A stretch of 64,000 nt of DNA from Nocardia harenae NBRC 108248 (GCF_001612885.1 NZ_BDBH01000006.1:124001-188000), one strand, 5' to 3'; shown: positions 35,424 to 44,851, counted from the stretch's first letter. The notes: generated by a model not told the origin, from the sequence alone. A program made the numbers and translations.

Positions 35424-38246
35424 TTGCTCGTAATCCTGCTCGCACATGCCCTCGCCGCTGTGGTGGCCCCGCTGTGCGTCCGGATCGCGGGTCGAAAAGC
35501 CTTCTATCCGCTCGCGGCGGTCCCGCTCGCCTGCCTCGGCTGGGTGGTGGCCCACTGGGGCACCACCCAGGTGGTGAGCGTGGCGTGGGCCCCCGCGATC
35601 GGGATGGACATCGACCTCCGATTCGATTCGCTCGCCGCCGTGATGGCGGTGCTGGTGCTCGGCATCGGCACCCTCATCCTCTGCTACTGCGCCCGCTACT
35701 TCGACGACGACGAGCAGCGGCTCGGCGCCTTCGCGGCCCAGCTGGTCGGCTTCTCCGGCGCCATGTTCGGCGTGGTGACCAGCGACAACATGCTGCTGCT
35801 CTACGTCTTCTGGGAGATCACGACGGTACTGTCGTTCCTCCTGGTCGGGCACACCGCGGACCGGGCGGCGAGCAGGCGCGCGGCCATCCAGGCGCTGCTG
35901 GTGACCGGCGCGGGCGGGCTCACCATGCTCACCGGCATCGTGCTGCTCGGCCACCTCTCTGGCAGCTTCCTGCTCTCCGACCTGCTCGACGGCGGCGCCC
36001 CGAGCGGGGTGGCGGCGAGCGTCGCGGTGGGGCTGATCCTGGTCGGCGCGCTGAGCAAGTCGGCCATCGTGCCGCTGCACTTCTGGCTGCCCGGCGCCAT
36101 GGCCGCCCCCACCCCGGTCAGCGCCTACCTGCACGCGGCCGCCATGGTGAAGGCGGGCGTCTACCTGATCGCGCGGCTCGCGCCCGCCTTCGCCGAGTCG
36201 CCGGTCTGGCACCCGCTGGTGCTCACGCTGGGCGCGGTCTCGATGGTGCTGGCGGGCTGGCGCGCGCTGCAGGTGACCGATCTCAAGCTGGTGCTCGCCT
36301 TCGGCACCGTGAGCCAGCTCGGCTTCCTGGTGATGCTGGTCGGCATCGGCACCCCGGAGGCCGCGCTGGCCGGTATCGCCATGGTGGTGGCACACGCGCT
36401 CTTCAAGGCCTGCCTGTTCATGGTGGTCGGGATCGTCGACCACGGGGCGGGCACCCGCGAGCTGGGCAAACTCTCCGGCCTCGGCCGCCGCGAGCCGGTG
36501 CTGCTCGGCGCCGCCGCGCTGGCCGCGCTGAGCATGGCAGGCATCCCGCCGCTGCTCGGCTTCGTCGGCAAGGAGAGCGCGCTGGCCGCGGCGCAGCACG
36601 CCGAGGTACTCGCCGGGCCGGTCCGGATCGCGCTGCTCGCGGTCTTCGTGGCCGGCTCCATGCTGACCGTCGCCTACAGCGCCCGGTTCGTCTGGGGCGC
36701 CTTCGCCGACAAGGAGGGCGTCGAGCCGCCGAAGCACTGGCACCGCCCCGACTACGCCTTCCTGGCCCCGCCGGTGCTGCTCGCGCTGGCCGGCCTCGGC
36801 GCCGGGCTCGCCGCGCCCTGGGTCGACACGCTGCTCGCGCCGTACGCCCGCACGCTGCCGGGCCCGGCCCCGCAGCACCTCGCGCTCTGGCACGGCTTCA
36901 CGCTCCCGCTGCTGCTCACCGCGGTCGTCATCGCGGGCGGGGTCGCGCTCTTCGCGGTGCAGGGCCGGATCCACGAGTCCGCGCACCCCCGGCTCGGCAA
37001 TGCCGACCGGGTCTACGACGCGACGCTCAAGCGGATGGACCGGATCTCGCTGCGCATGACCGCCGCCACCCAGCGCGGCTCACTGCCGCTGAACCAGGCC
37101 ACCATTCTCGGCACCATGACGCTGCTGCCCGCCATCGCGCTGGCCATCGCCGGGCCCAGCCAGTTCCGGATGCGGCTCTGGGACACCCCCATGCAGCTGG
37201 TGATCGCACTGATCATGATCTCCTCCGCGCTGGCGGCGACGGTGCTGCGGAACCGTCTCGCCGCGGTGCTCGTGGTCGGCGTCACCGGCTACGGCTGCGG
37301 CGTCATCTTCGCGCTGCACGGCGCCCCCGACCTGGCGCTGACCCAGTTCCTGGTGGAGACGCTGCTGCTGGTGGTCTTCGTGCTGGTGCTGCGGGCCTTC
37401 CCGGCGGAGCTGGAGGAGAGCAGGCTGGCCGCCTCCAGGGGCAGCAGGGCGGTGCTCGGCATCGCGGTCGGTTCGGTGGTCGCGGTGCTCGGCGCGGTGG
37501 CCGTCGCCGCGCGCGCCTCGACGCCGATCTGGCAGCTCATCCCGGAGGCCGCCTACACCCTCGGCGGCGGCAAGAACGCGGTCAATGTGCTGCTCGTCGA
37601 TATTCGCGCCTGGGACACCATGGGCGAGATCTCGGTGCTGGTCGTGGCCGCAACCGGGGTGGCCTCGCTGGTCTTCCGGGTGCGCCGGTTCGGCAGCGCG
37701 CCGCGCGCCGCGGACGCCCCGAACTACGACCCGGACCGGGTGGGCTGGCTCTCCGCGGGCAGGCTCATCTCCCGGGAGAACCGCTCGATGATCCTGCAGA
37801 TCGCCACCAGGCTGGTCTTCCCGACCATCATGGTGCTCTCGGTGTACTTCTTCTTCTCCGGGCACAACGCACCCGGCGGCGGCTTCGCGGGCGGGCTCAC
37901 CGCCGGGCTCGCGCTCACCCTGCGCTACCTCGCGGGCGGGCGCTACGAGCTGGGCGAGGCGCTTCCGGTGGACGCCGGGCACCTGCTCGGCGCCGGGCTC
38001 ACCCTCGCGGCGGGCACCGCGGCGGCCTCGCTGCTGGTCGGGGCGCCGCCGCTCTCCTCGGCGATCGTCGAGCTGACGCTGCCGCTCTTCGGCGAGGTCA
38101 AGCTGGTGACGGCGCTCTTCTTCGACCTCGGCGTCTACCTCATCGTGGTCGGGCTGGTGCTCGACGTGCTGCGCTCGCTCGGCGCCCGGCTGGACAGCGA
38201 GCTCGACGCCGACCAGCCGGTCGGCGCGAAGGGGGGCGCCGCGTGA
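35424..38246 (+). CDS. mrpA: Mrp/Mnh Na+(K+)/H+ antiporter subunit A with fused subunit B
   Basis: 940 residues from a TTG start. The first about 760 residues are the MrpA/NuoL-like proton channel (GHTADRAASRRAAIQALLVT, the Lys-bearing AAMVKAGVYLIARLAPAFAE helix, and MAGIPPLLGFVGKE). From about 790 onward it is an MrpB domain (ATRLVFPTIMVLSVYFFFSG then APGGGFAGGLTAGLALTL), so A and B are one polypeptide. This is the AB-fused form seen in group 2-like and actinobacterial Mrp systems. First gene of a six-gene operon in which all junctions overlap by 4 nt. The complex exports Na+ or K+ using the proton gradient. Confidence 0.95.
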   Translation: MLVILLAHALAAVVAPLCVRIAGRKAFYPLAAVPLACLGWVVAHWGTTQVVSVAWAPAIGMDIDLRFDSLAAVMAVLVLGIGTLILCYCARYFDDDEQRLGAFAAQLVGFSGAMFGVVTSDNMLLLYVFWEITTVLSFLLVGHTADRAASRRAAIQALLVTGAGGLTMLTGIVLLGHLSGSFLLSDLLDGGAPSGVAASVAVGLILVGALSKSAIVPLHFWLPGAMAAPTPVSAYLHAAAMVKAGVYLIARLAPAFAESPVWHPLVLTLGAVSMVLAGWRALQVTDLKLVLAFGTVSQLGFLVMLVGIGTPEAALAGIAMVVAHALFKACLFMVVGIVDHGAGTRELGKLSGLGRREPVLLGAAALAALSMAGIPPLLGFVGKESALAAAQHAEVLAGPVRIALLAVFVAGSMLTVAYSARFVWGAFADKEGVEPPKHWHRPDYAFLAPPVLLALAGLGAGLAAPWVDTLLAPYARTLPGPAPQHLALWHGFTLPLLLTAVVIAGGVALFAVQGRIHESAHPRLGNADRVYDATLKRMDRISLRMTAATQRGSLPLNQATILGTMTLLPAIALAIAGPSQFRMRLWDTPMQLVIALIMISSALAATVLRNRLAAVLVVGVTGYGCGVIFALHGAPDLALTQFLVETLLLVVFVLVLRAFPAELEESRLAASRGSRAVLGIAVGSVVAVLGAVAVAARASTPIWQLIPEAAYTLGGGKNAVNVLLVDIRAWDTMGEISVLVVAATGVASLVFRVRRFGSAPRAADAPNYDPDRVGWLSAGRLISRENRSMILQIATRLVFPTIMVLSVYFFFSGHNAPGGGFAGGLTAGLALTLRYLAGGRYELGEALPVDAGHLLGAGLTLAAGTAAASLLVGAPPLSSAIVELTLPLFGEVKLVTALFFDLGVYLIVVGLVLDVLRSLGARLDSELDADQPVGAKGGAA

Positions 38247-38623
38247 CCGCCAACCTGACCCTGCTCGTCGTGGTCGGCGCGCTCGTCGCCTGCGGCGTGT
38301 ACCTGATCCTGGAGCGCTCGGTAACCAAGATGCTGCTCGGGATGATCCTCTTCGGCAATGCGGTGAATCTGCTCATCCTCACCGTCGCAGGCCCGGACGG
38401 TGAGCCGCCGCTGCGCAGCGCGCAGGTGGCCGACGCCGACATGGCCGACCCACTGGCCCAGGCCATGGTGCTCACCGCCATCGTGATCACCATGGGGCTC
38501 ACCGCCTTCGTGCTCGCGCTCGCCTACCGCGCCCGCATGCTCACCACCACCGACGACGTGCCCGACGACGCAGAGGACGCCGATGTGGCGGGGCGGCGCG
38601 AGCGAGAGGACCCGGAGGATTGA
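38243..38623 (+). CDS. mrpC: Mrp/Mnh antiporter subunit C (NuoK-like)
   Basis: 126 residues from the GTG at 38243, overlapping mrpA by GTGA. Three TM helices as in NuoK: LTLLVVVGALVACGVYLILE, MLLGMILFGNAVNLLILTVA (with the helix-breaking GNAVN motif), and AMVLTAIVITMGLTAFVLAL with its conserved T-A-I-V-I. A hydrophilic acidic tail follows. It couples with MrpA and MrpD in the membrane. Confidence 0.94.
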   Translation: MTANLTLLVVVGALVACGVYLILERSVTKMLLGMILFGNAVNLLILTVAGPDGEPPLRSAQVADADMADPLAQAMVLTAIVITMGLTAFVLALAYRARMLTTTDDVPDDAEDADVAGRREREDPED

Positions 38624-40224
38624 GCCCAGAATTCGGCGTGCTGGCCCTGCTGGCTCCCCTGCCCGTCCTCATCCCGCTGCTCGCCGCCGCCGTCACGCTG
38701 ATCTTCGGCCGCAGGCCGCGGCTGCAGAGCCTGGTGACGCTGATCGCGCTGACCGCGGTGGTCGCCGTCTGCGCGGCGCTGCTCTACCTGGCCGACCGCG
38801 ACGGCACCACCGCCGTCCAGGTGGGCGGCTGGTCCGCACCGATCGGCATCACGCTGGTAGTGGACCGGCTCTCCGCGGTCATGCTGCTGGTCTCCTCGAT
38901 CGTGCTGCTCGTCGTCTCCGTCTACGGCGCGGGCCAGAACATCAGGGACGGCGACGAGCGCCAGCCGACCTCGATCTACCGCCCCACCTACCTGGTGCTG
39001 ACCGCGGGCGTCGGCACCACCTTCCTCGCCGGTGACCTGTTCAACCTCTTCGTCGGCTTCGAGATCCTGCTCGCCGCCTCCTTCGTGCTGCTCACCGTTG
39101 GCGCGACCGCCGAGCGGGTGCGCGCGGGCGTCGCCTACGTCATGGTCTCCATGCTCAGCTCGCTGATCTTCCTGGTCGGCATCGCGCTGGCCTACGCCGC
39201 CACCGGGACGCTGAACCTGGCCCAGCTGGCGCTGCGGATCGGGGCGGCGCCGGAGGGCGTGCGCAATGCGGTGTACGCGGTGCTGCTGGTGGCCTTCGGC
39301 ATCAAGGCGGCGGTCTTCCCGCTCTCCAACTGGCTGCCCGACTCCTACCCGACCGCGCCCGCGCCGGTGACCGCGGTCTTCGCCGGGCTGCTCACCAAGG
39401 TCGGTGTCTACGCCATCATCCGCACGCACGCCCTCTTCTTCCCTGAGCAGGGCTTCGACACGCTGCTGCTGGTCGCGGGGTTGCTGACCATGCTGGTCGG
39501 CATCTTCGGCGCCATCGCGCAGAGCGATATCCGGCGGCTGCTCTCCTTCACCCTGGTCAGCCATATCGGCTACATGCTCTTCGGCATCGGGCTCGCCAGC
39601 GAGGCGGGGCTCGGCGGGGCGGTGTACTACGTGGCGCACCACATCCTGGTGCAGACCTCGCTCTTCCTGGTCGTCGGGTTGATCGAGCGGCAGGCCGGGT
39701 CGGTCTCGCTGCGCAGGCTCGGCGGGCTGGCCGGGGCGAGCCCGCTGCTCGGGCTGCTCTTCCTGATCCCGGCGCTGAACCTGGGCGGGATTCCGCCGTT
39801 CTCGGGGTTCATCGGGAAGGTCGCGCTGCTGCAGGCGGGCGCCGCGGACGGCGGCTGGCTGGCCTGGGTGCTGGTGGCGGGTGCGGTGACCACCAGCCTG
39901 CTCACGCTGTACGTGGTGGCGCTGGTGTGGAGCAAAGCGTTCTGGCGCCCGCGCTCCGAGGCGCCGGAGGGGCACCTGGCCATGTCCCGCCCCGCGAACC
40001 TGGTGGAGGAGACCACCGACGTGCTCTACGACGAACGCACCGACCCCGGCCGGATGCCCGCGCTCATGGTCGCCGCGACGGCGGCGCTGGTCGTGGTCGG
40101 CTTCGCCCTGACCGTGCTGGCCGGGCCGGTCCTCGGCATCGCCAACCGGGCCGCCGCCGAGCTGGACAACCCCGGCGTCTACGTGAGCGCGGTGCTCGGC
40201 GACGACGCGGAGGCGTACCGGTGA
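38620..40224 (+). CDS. mrpD: Mrp/Mnh antiporter subunit D (NuoN/L-like)
   Basis: 534 residues from a TTG start at 38620 overlapping mrpC by TTGA. About 14 TM helices, with the NuoN-like signature GDLFNLFVGFEILLAASFVL, the Lys helix VFAGLLTKVGVYAIIRTHAL, and NLGGIPPFSGFIGKVALL. It is one of the two large proton-channel-like subunits. The last 50 residues are hydrophilic and precede a final helix. Located between mrpC and mrpE, the standard order. Confidence 0.95.
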   Translation: MSPEFGVLALLAPLPVLIPLLAAAVTLIFGRRPRLQSLVTLIALTAVVAVCAALLYLADRDGTTAVQVGGWSAPIGITLVVDRLSAVMLLVSSIVLLVVSVYGAGQNIRDGDERQPTSIYRPTYLVLTAGVGTTFLAGDLFNLFVGFEILLAASFVLLTVGATAERVRAGVAYVMVSMLSSLIFLVGIALAYAATGTLNLAQLALRIGAAPEGVRNAVYAVLLVAFGIKAAVFPLSNWLPDSYPTAPAPVTAVFAGLLTKVGVYAIIRTHALFFPEQGFDTLLLVAGLLTMLVGIFGAIAQSDIRRLLSFTLVSHIGYMLFGIGLASEAGLGGAVYYVAHHILVQTSLFLVVGLIERQAGSVSLRRLGGLAGASPLLGLLFLIPALNLGGIPPFSGFIGKVALLQAGAADGGWLAWVLVAGAVTTSLLTLYVVALVWSKAFWRPRSEAPEGHLAMSRPANLVEETTDVLYDERTDPGRMPALMVAATAALVVVGFALTVLAGPVLGIANRAAAELDNPGVYVSAVLGDDAEAYR

Positions 40225-40757
40225 ACCGGGAGAACCTGGGCCGGGTCGGCGTGGTGCTCTGGCTCGCGGGCGTCTACACACTGCTCTGGGGCACGCTGAC
40301 GCTCGGCAACCTGGTCGCCGGGCTGCTGATCGGCATCGTCATCGTGCTGGTGCTCCCGCTGCCGACCATGCCGGTGACCGGGCGGTTCAACCCGATCGCC
40401 TTCGCCGAGCTGGTCGCGGTGAGCGCCTACTACGCGCTGCACTCCAGCCTGCAGGTGGCCTGGCTCGGCATCCGGCCCGGGTCGCAGCCGGTCTCCGGGG
40501 TGCTGCGGGTGCGGCTCGACATCCGGTCCGAGCTGGTGCTCGCGCTCTGCGTCGACCTGCTCAATCTCATTCCGGGGACCATGGTGCTGGAGATCGACCG
40601 AGACCGGCGGGTGGTCTACGTGCACGTGCTGGACGTGGGCAGCGAGGCCGCGGTCGCGCAGTTCTACCGCACCACGCGGCGGCTGGAGCGGCTGCTGATC
40701 TCGTCCTTCGAGCGGCGGCCGGAGCCGGAGATCCCCGTCGAGGAGGCGAAGTCATGA
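40221..40757 (+). CDS. mrpE: Mrp/Mnh antiporter subunit E
   Basis: 178 residues from the GTG at 40221 (4-nt overlap with mrpD). Two or three N-terminal TM helices (ENLGRVGVVLWLAGVYTLLW), the conserved LLNLIPGTMVLEIDRD and VYVHVLDV blocks, and a polar C-terminus. MrpE is required for complex assembly. Confidence 0.93.
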   Translation: MNRENLGRVGVVLWLAGVYTLLWGTLTLGNLVAGLLIGIVIVLVLPLPTMPVTGRFNPIAFAELVAVSAYYALHSSLQVAWLGIRPGSQPVSGVLRVRLDIRSELVLALCVDLLNLIPGTMVLEIDRDRRVVYVHVLDVGSEAAVAQFYRTTRRLERLLISSFERRPEPEIPVEEAKS

Positions 40758-41014
40758 CCGTCGTTGCCGGTATCGCCGCGGTGCTGCTCTCGATGGCCGC
40801 GCTGCTGACGCTGTTCCGGGTGCTCACCGGGCCGAGCACTCTGGACCGGGTGGTGGGGCTCGACTCGCTCACCGCCATCGCGGCGGCCGGGCTCGCGGTC
40901 TACGCCGCCTGGAGCAAGGAGACCTCGATGGTGCCCGCCATCGTGGCGCTGGCGCTGGTCGGGTTCCTCGGGTCGGCCGCGGTCTCCCGCTTCCGGGTCA
41001 GGGACGACCGGTGA
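40754..41014 (+). CDS. mrpF: Mrp/Mnh antiporter subunit F
   Basis: 86 residues with three TM helices; the MrpF motif FRVLTGPSTLDRVVGLDSLT is clear (Arg-x-x-x-Gly-Pro with a buried Asp). The ATG overlaps the mrpE stop by ATGA. Confidence 0.93.
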   Translation: MTVVAGIAAVLLSMAALLTLFRVLTGPSTLDRVVGLDSLTAIAAAGLAVYAAWSKETSMVPAIVALALVGFLGSAAVSRFRVRDDR

Positions 41015-41346
41015 GGGCGCTGGAGTGGGTCTCCGCGATCCTCATCCTCTTCGGCTCCGCGCTGGCGCTCACCGCGGCCATCGCGCTGGTCCGCTTCCGG
41101 GACACGCTCGCCCGCATGCACGCGGCGACCAAGCCGCAGGTGGTCGGGCTGGTGCTGGTGCTGCTCGGCGCGGCCATCCAGGTGCGCGGTGATGTGAACG
41201 CGTGGATGCTCGTGCTCATGATGCTGTTCGTGCTGCTCACCGCGCCGGTGATCGCGCACCTCATCGGCCGGACCGCGTACCGCGAGCAGCGCTACCGGGA
41301 CGGATTGCTCCAGGTCAACGAACTCGGCGACGAGGAAGTGGGGTAG
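41011..41346 (+). CDS. mrpG: Mrp/Mnh antiporter subunit G
   Basis: 111 residues, GTG start overlapping mrpF by GTGA. Three TM helices with the MrpG core LVRFRDTLARMHAATKPQVV and APVIAHLIGRTAYREQ. It ends the operon; a 16-bp tandem repeat array lies between it and the convergent PAP2 gene. Confidence 0.94.
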   Translation: MRALEWVSAILILFGSALALTAAIALVRFRDTLARMHAATKPQVVGLVLVLLGAAIQVRGDVNAWMLVLMMLFVLLTAPVIAHLIGRTAYREQRYRDGLLQVNELGDEEVG

Positions 41347-41492
41347 TTCCGGCCCGGCCGGAAGCGCGACCGCTCGCGCGGTGGCTAGTGCCGCCGGACG
41401 CGAGCCCGGCGGGCGGGGGCGGCGCACCTTAGCTGCCGGCCCGCGCGCGGGGCGCAGATCAGCTGGCGGGCGCGGGTCAGCTCGCGGGCGCG

Positions 41493-41620
41493 AGTCGGCG
41501 CGGGGGCGAGTCAGCGCGGGGGCGAGTCAGCGCGGGCGCGAGTCGGCGCGGGGGCGAGTCAGCGCGGGCGCGGGTCAGCGCGGGCGCGAGTCAGCGGGAG
41601 CGCAGGTCAGCGGGCGGGCA
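41493..41620. repeat. Eight tandem copies of a 16-bp GC-rich repeat
   Basis: Units of the form AGTCAGCGCGGGNGCG start at 41493, 41509, 41525, 41541, 41557, 41573, 41589 and 41605, exactly 16 bp apart, with one to five changes each. Two looser 18-19-bp copies precede them from about 41456. The last unit runs through the stop codon of the minus-strand PAP2 gene (41607). The rest of the gap 41347-41492 shows no gene. Confidence 0.92.
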
Positions 41621-42932
41621 CGGGGATGGGGGGCTCCGCGGCGACGGGCTTCGGCACCGCGAACCAGGTGGCGTGGAAGCCCGCGGCGACGGCGGCGAGC
41701 AGGGCCAGGATCGCGGTGCCCGCGAAGACCGGGTACTCCGCCATCGGGACGGCGAGGAAGCGGTAGGCGAGCAGCAGCGCGACGAGCACGGCGGCGGCGA
41801 AGAGCACGAGGCGCCAGCGGAACCAGCCGTAGCCCCGCTCGGGGTCGCGCAGCGCCGACTCGACGGCGAGGCAGAGCACCGCGCCCGCGACCAGGTCGAC
41901 GCCGTAGTGGTACCCGAAGCCGAGCGTCGCGGTGAGCGTCGCGCAGAGCCAGAAGGTGCCGCCCCAGCGCAGCCAGCGCGGCGCGGGCGAGCCGTCGACG
42001 GCCCGGCGGCTGTGCAGGAAGACGGCGAGCGCCCACGCCGTGTGCATGGACGGCATGCAGTTGCGCGGCGTCACCTGGTCGAAGGGGAGCACCCCCGGGC
42101 TGCGGTCGATCGGCGGCACGAACTGCGGCCAGTAGTTCCCCGCCTGCAGCCCCGCGCCGTCCGCGCCGAAGGCGAACATCGGCCCGACCACCGGGAAGAT
42201 CAGGTACACCACCGGGCCGACCAGCCCGAGCACCAGGAAGGTGCGCACCAGATAGTGCCCCGGCCAGCGCCCGGACGCCACCACTCGCCGCAGCTGCCAC
42301 ACCGCGACCACGATCGCGGCCAGCGGCAGCTCGATGTACACCCAGTGCAGCACCCCGTAGCCCACCGGCCCGAGCGCGTCGACCACCCGGCCGAGCACCC
42401 AGGACGGGTCGCCGAGCGCGTGATCGGCCAGCAGCACGTACTCGTCGAGCACCCCGGGGTGCGCCAGGATCGTGAGGTGCAGCCAGACGTCGCCGACCTT
42501 GGTCGCCAGGATGAGCAGCGCGCCGAGCGCGACCGCCCGCAGCGCGGTCCGGCGCCGCAGCCCGTGCCAGCGCCAGAGCGCGACCGCGGCGATCCCGGTC
42601 AAGACCCAGACCGGCCCGTTCCCGACGGTCGGCGGATCACCGGCGAGCAGCCGAGCGCCCGCGCCGAGCAGATCGATGCCGATCGCCGCGCCCGCCGCCA
42701 CGAACCGGTCCCGCGGCCGCAGCCCGACCAGCGCGAGCACCAGCCCGGCCCACGGCACCGTCATGGACTTGGGGGTCCCGGCGACATCGCGCCACAGGCT
42801 GGTCAGCGGCCCCTCGAAGCCCTGCTCCAGCGCCACCGCCTGGAGCCCCGCCAGCAGCAGGGCGACCGCCGCGACGAGCATGATCGGCAGTAGCGCCCGG
42901 CGACTTCGCCGGACCGGGTCCTCGACAAGCAT
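41607..42932 (-). CDS. PAP2-superfamily (phosphatase/inositolphosphotransferase-like) membrane protein
   Basis: 441 residues with about ten TM helices. The PAP2/AUR1-like catalytic pieces are CMPSMHTAWALAVFLHS (Ser-x-x-His) and TLGFGYHYGVDLVAG (His-x-x-x-Asp). The first PAP2 motif is less clear, as in the AUR1/inositol-phosphoceramide-synthase-like branch. These enzymes act on lipid phosphates at the outer face of the membrane; mycolate actinomycetes use similar proteins in inositol-lipid or lipid-carrier metabolism. Convergent with the mrp operon. The C-terminus (VAAEPPIPVPAR) reads into the 16-bp repeat array. Confidence 0.85.
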   Translation of the reverse strand: MLVEDPVRRSRRALLPIMLVAAVALLLAGLQAVALEQGFEGPLTSLWRDVAGTPKSMTVPWAGLVLALVGLRPRDRFVAAGAAIGIDLLGAGARLLAGDPPTVGNGPVWVLTGIAAVALWRWHGLRRRTALRAVALGALLILATKVGDVWLHLTILAHPGVLDEYVLLADHALGDPSWVLGRVVDALGPVGYGVLHWVYIELPLAAIVVAVWQLRRVVASGRWPGHYLVRTFLVLGLVGPVVYLIFPVVGPMFAFGADGAGLQAGNYWPQFVPPIDRSPGVLPFDQVTPRNCMPSMHTAWALAVFLHSRRAVDGSPAPRWLRWGGTFWLCATLTATLGFGYHYGVDLVAGAVLCLAVESALRDPERGYGWFRWRLVLFAAAVLVALLLAYRFLAVPMAEYPVFAGTAILALLAAVAAGFHATWFAVPKPVAAEPPIPVPAR

Positions 42933-42993
42933 CCGCTCATAGTAAACGGCGTGTGAACAACACCGTCCCCGGTGCTTGAACGGAAGGTCTCCG

Positions 42994-44151
42994 TCAGGGA
43001 TTCAGCTCACGCACCAGCGAATCCACCACCGCGATCAGATCGCCCTGGCTGGCCGCCGCCACCCGGCGTTGCCGCTGGTAGTTGGCGCCGTCGCGCGGGA
43101 TCTCGGCGACCGCGCGCAGCTCGTCGGCGCAGCCGAGCGCGGCCGCGGTCGGCTCCAGCCGGTTCAGCAGGTCGTCCAGGTCGTCGGTGACCAGCCGCTC
43201 GTTGCTGTCCGCGTCGGTGATCACGATGGCGTCCAGCCCGTACCTGGCCGCGCGCCACTTGTTCTCCTGCACATGCCAGACCGGCAGCGTGGGCAATGTC
43301 TCACCGGCCTCGACCCTGGCATCCAGGTCGACGATCAGGCAGTGGATGAACGCGGCGAGCGCGGCGAGCTCCCGGTGCGTGGAGACGCCGTCGCAGATCC
43401 GCACCTCGATCGTGCCCCACTTGGGCGCGGGCCGGATATCCCAGTGCATGCCGCCGAGCTGCTCGAAGACCCCGGTCTTGAACTGGTCGTGGACGAAACC
43501 CTCGAACTGCGACCACCTCTCGAACTGGAACGGCAGCCCGGCGGTCGGCAGCTGCTGGAACATGAGCGCCCGGTTCGAGGCGTAGCCGGTGTCCGAGCCG
43601 GACCACATGGGCGAGGAGGCGGAGAGCGCGAGCAGGTGCGGATACGAGGGCAGCATCGCGTTCAGGATCGGGAAGACCTTCTCCCGGTGCGACACCCCGA
43701 CGTGCACGTGCACGCCCCAGATCAGCATCTGCCTGCCCCACCACTGGGTGCGCTCGATCAGCTCGTCGTAGTGCTCGGAGCGGGTGAGCTGCTGCGCCGA
43801 CCACTGCGCGAACGGGTGCGTGCCCGCGCAGAACAGGTCGACCCCGAGCGGGTCGGCGGCCCGGCGCAGCACGTTCATGGTGCCGGTGAGGTCGTCCAGC
43901 GCGGCGCCGACCGTGTCGTGTACCCCGGTGACCAGCTCGACGGTATTGCGCAGCAGCTCCTTCGAGAGCTGCGGCGTGCCGTCGTGCGCGCGCACCTCGC
44001 CGACCTCGTCGAAGACCGCGGCCGCGGTATTGGAGAGATCGCGGGTCACCTTGTCGACCAGCGCGATCTCCCACTCGATGCCGATGGTCGGCCGGGGCGA
44101 ACCGTGGAACTCGACGTGCGTTCCGCTGCCCCTGCGATCAGCCCCGGGCAT
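42994..44151 (-). CDS. GCS2-type carboxylate-amine ligase (YbdK/glutamate-cysteine ligase 2 family)
   Basis: 385 residues from the ATG at 44151 (MPGADRRGSGTHVEFHG); a start at 44202 would run into sodC. Conserved blocks are TIGIEWEIALVD, the HVHVGVSHREK region, GTIEVRICDGVSTHRE and NKWRAARYG. The family has weak gamma-glutamylcysteine synthetase activity; in M. tuberculosis the homologue is Rv0433, next to sodC as here. The gene starts 10 nt downstream of the sodC stop, so they are very likely co-transcribed, which suits thiol and superoxide defence. Confidence 0.93.
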   Translation of the reverse strand: MPGADRRGSGTHVEFHGSPRPTIGIEWEIALVDKVTRDLSNTAAAVFDEVGEVRAHDGTPQLSKELLRNTVELVTGVHDTVGAALDDLTGTMNVLRRAADPLGVDLFCAGTHPFAQWSAQQLTRSEHYDELIERTQWWGRQMLIWGVHVHVGVSHREKVFPILNAMLPSYPHLLALSASSPMWSGSDTGYASNRALMFQQLPTAGLPFQFERWSQFEGFVHDQFKTGVFEQLGGMHWDIRPAPKWGTIEVRICDGVSTHRELAALAAFIHCLIVDLDARVEAGETLPTLPVWHVQENKWRAARYGLDAIVITDADSNERLVTDDLDDLLNRLEPTAAALGCADELRAVAEIPRDGANYQRQRRVAAASQGDLIAVVDSLVRELNP

Positions 44152-44161
44152 GCCGCTCCCC

Positions 44162-44851
44162 CTAGTGGATGACGCCGCAGGCGACGCGGCCCCCCGCGTC
44201 ACCGGTGGCGAGGGTGGCCTCGTCCGGCCCGGCGACGCCGTCCGCGCGCTGGTACCGGTTCGGGATATTGCCGAAATTGTCGGCGTCGGCGTGCACCACG
44301 ATCGCCTTGTCCTTGATGTCCGCGAGGGTGACGGTGTCGGAGCTGGTGACCAGCGAGGCGCTGCCGTCGCCGCGCACCTGCAGCGAGGTCAGGTCGCCGC
44401 TGGCCGGGTGGCTGTTCGCGCTGCCGACCTGCAGGTGCCCGCCCGCGGAGAGGAAGTCGCCCGCCGGGCCGCCGGTCGGGGCGATCGAGTTGGCCTCGCA
44501 CTTGCCGACCTGGTGGATGTGCAGCCCGTGGAAGCCGGGCCGCAGCCCGCGCGCCTCGACGGTGATCTCCAGGTGGCCGCTGACCTCGGCGAAGCTCACG
44601 GTGCCGATGGTCTGCCCCGACGGGTCCTTCAGGTCGGCGGTCGCGCCCGACTCCGCACCGGAGTGCTCGCCGCCGCCGCCGTGCCCGGACTCGCCCGCCG
44701 GGGCCGGGGAGGGGGTGAAGACCGGCGGGGTGGTCCCCACCGCATCGGTCGACTCCTGGCTGTTCGAGCAGCCGGCCAGGCCGAACGCCGCGATCGCGAG
44801 CACCGGGGTCACAATCCGCCAGGACGGGCGACGGGACGGGGACGAGGCCAT
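44162..44851 (-). CDS. sodC: Cu/Zn superoxide dismutase lipoprotein
   Basis: 229 residues. Signal peptide with lipobox LAGC gives an anchored Cys28; a Gly/Ser/His-rich linker (GHGGGGEHSG) follows. The SOD core has copper His ligands in GFHGLHIHQVGKCEAN, the zinc loop SAGGHLQVG and NSHPASGDL, VVHADADNFG, and the second disulfide Cys in RVACGVIH. It removes superoxide outside the cell membrane. The homologue is Rv0432; the gene order sodC-GCS2 ligase is conserved. Confidence 0.96.
   Translation of the reverse strand: MASSPSRRPSWRIVTPVLAIAAFGLAGCSNSQESTDAVGTTPPVFTPSPAPAGESGHGGGGEHSGAESGATADLKDPSGQTIGTVSFAEVSGHLEITVEARGLRPGFHGLHIHQVGKCEANSIAPTGGPAGDFLSAGGHLQVGSANSHPASGDLTSLQVRGDGSASLVTSSDTVTLADIKDKAIVVHADADNFGNIPNRYQRADGVAGPDEATLATGDAGGRVACGVIH

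Noticed and set aside
41493..41620. CRISPR-like array
   Set aside because: 16-bp units without spacers; a minisatellite.
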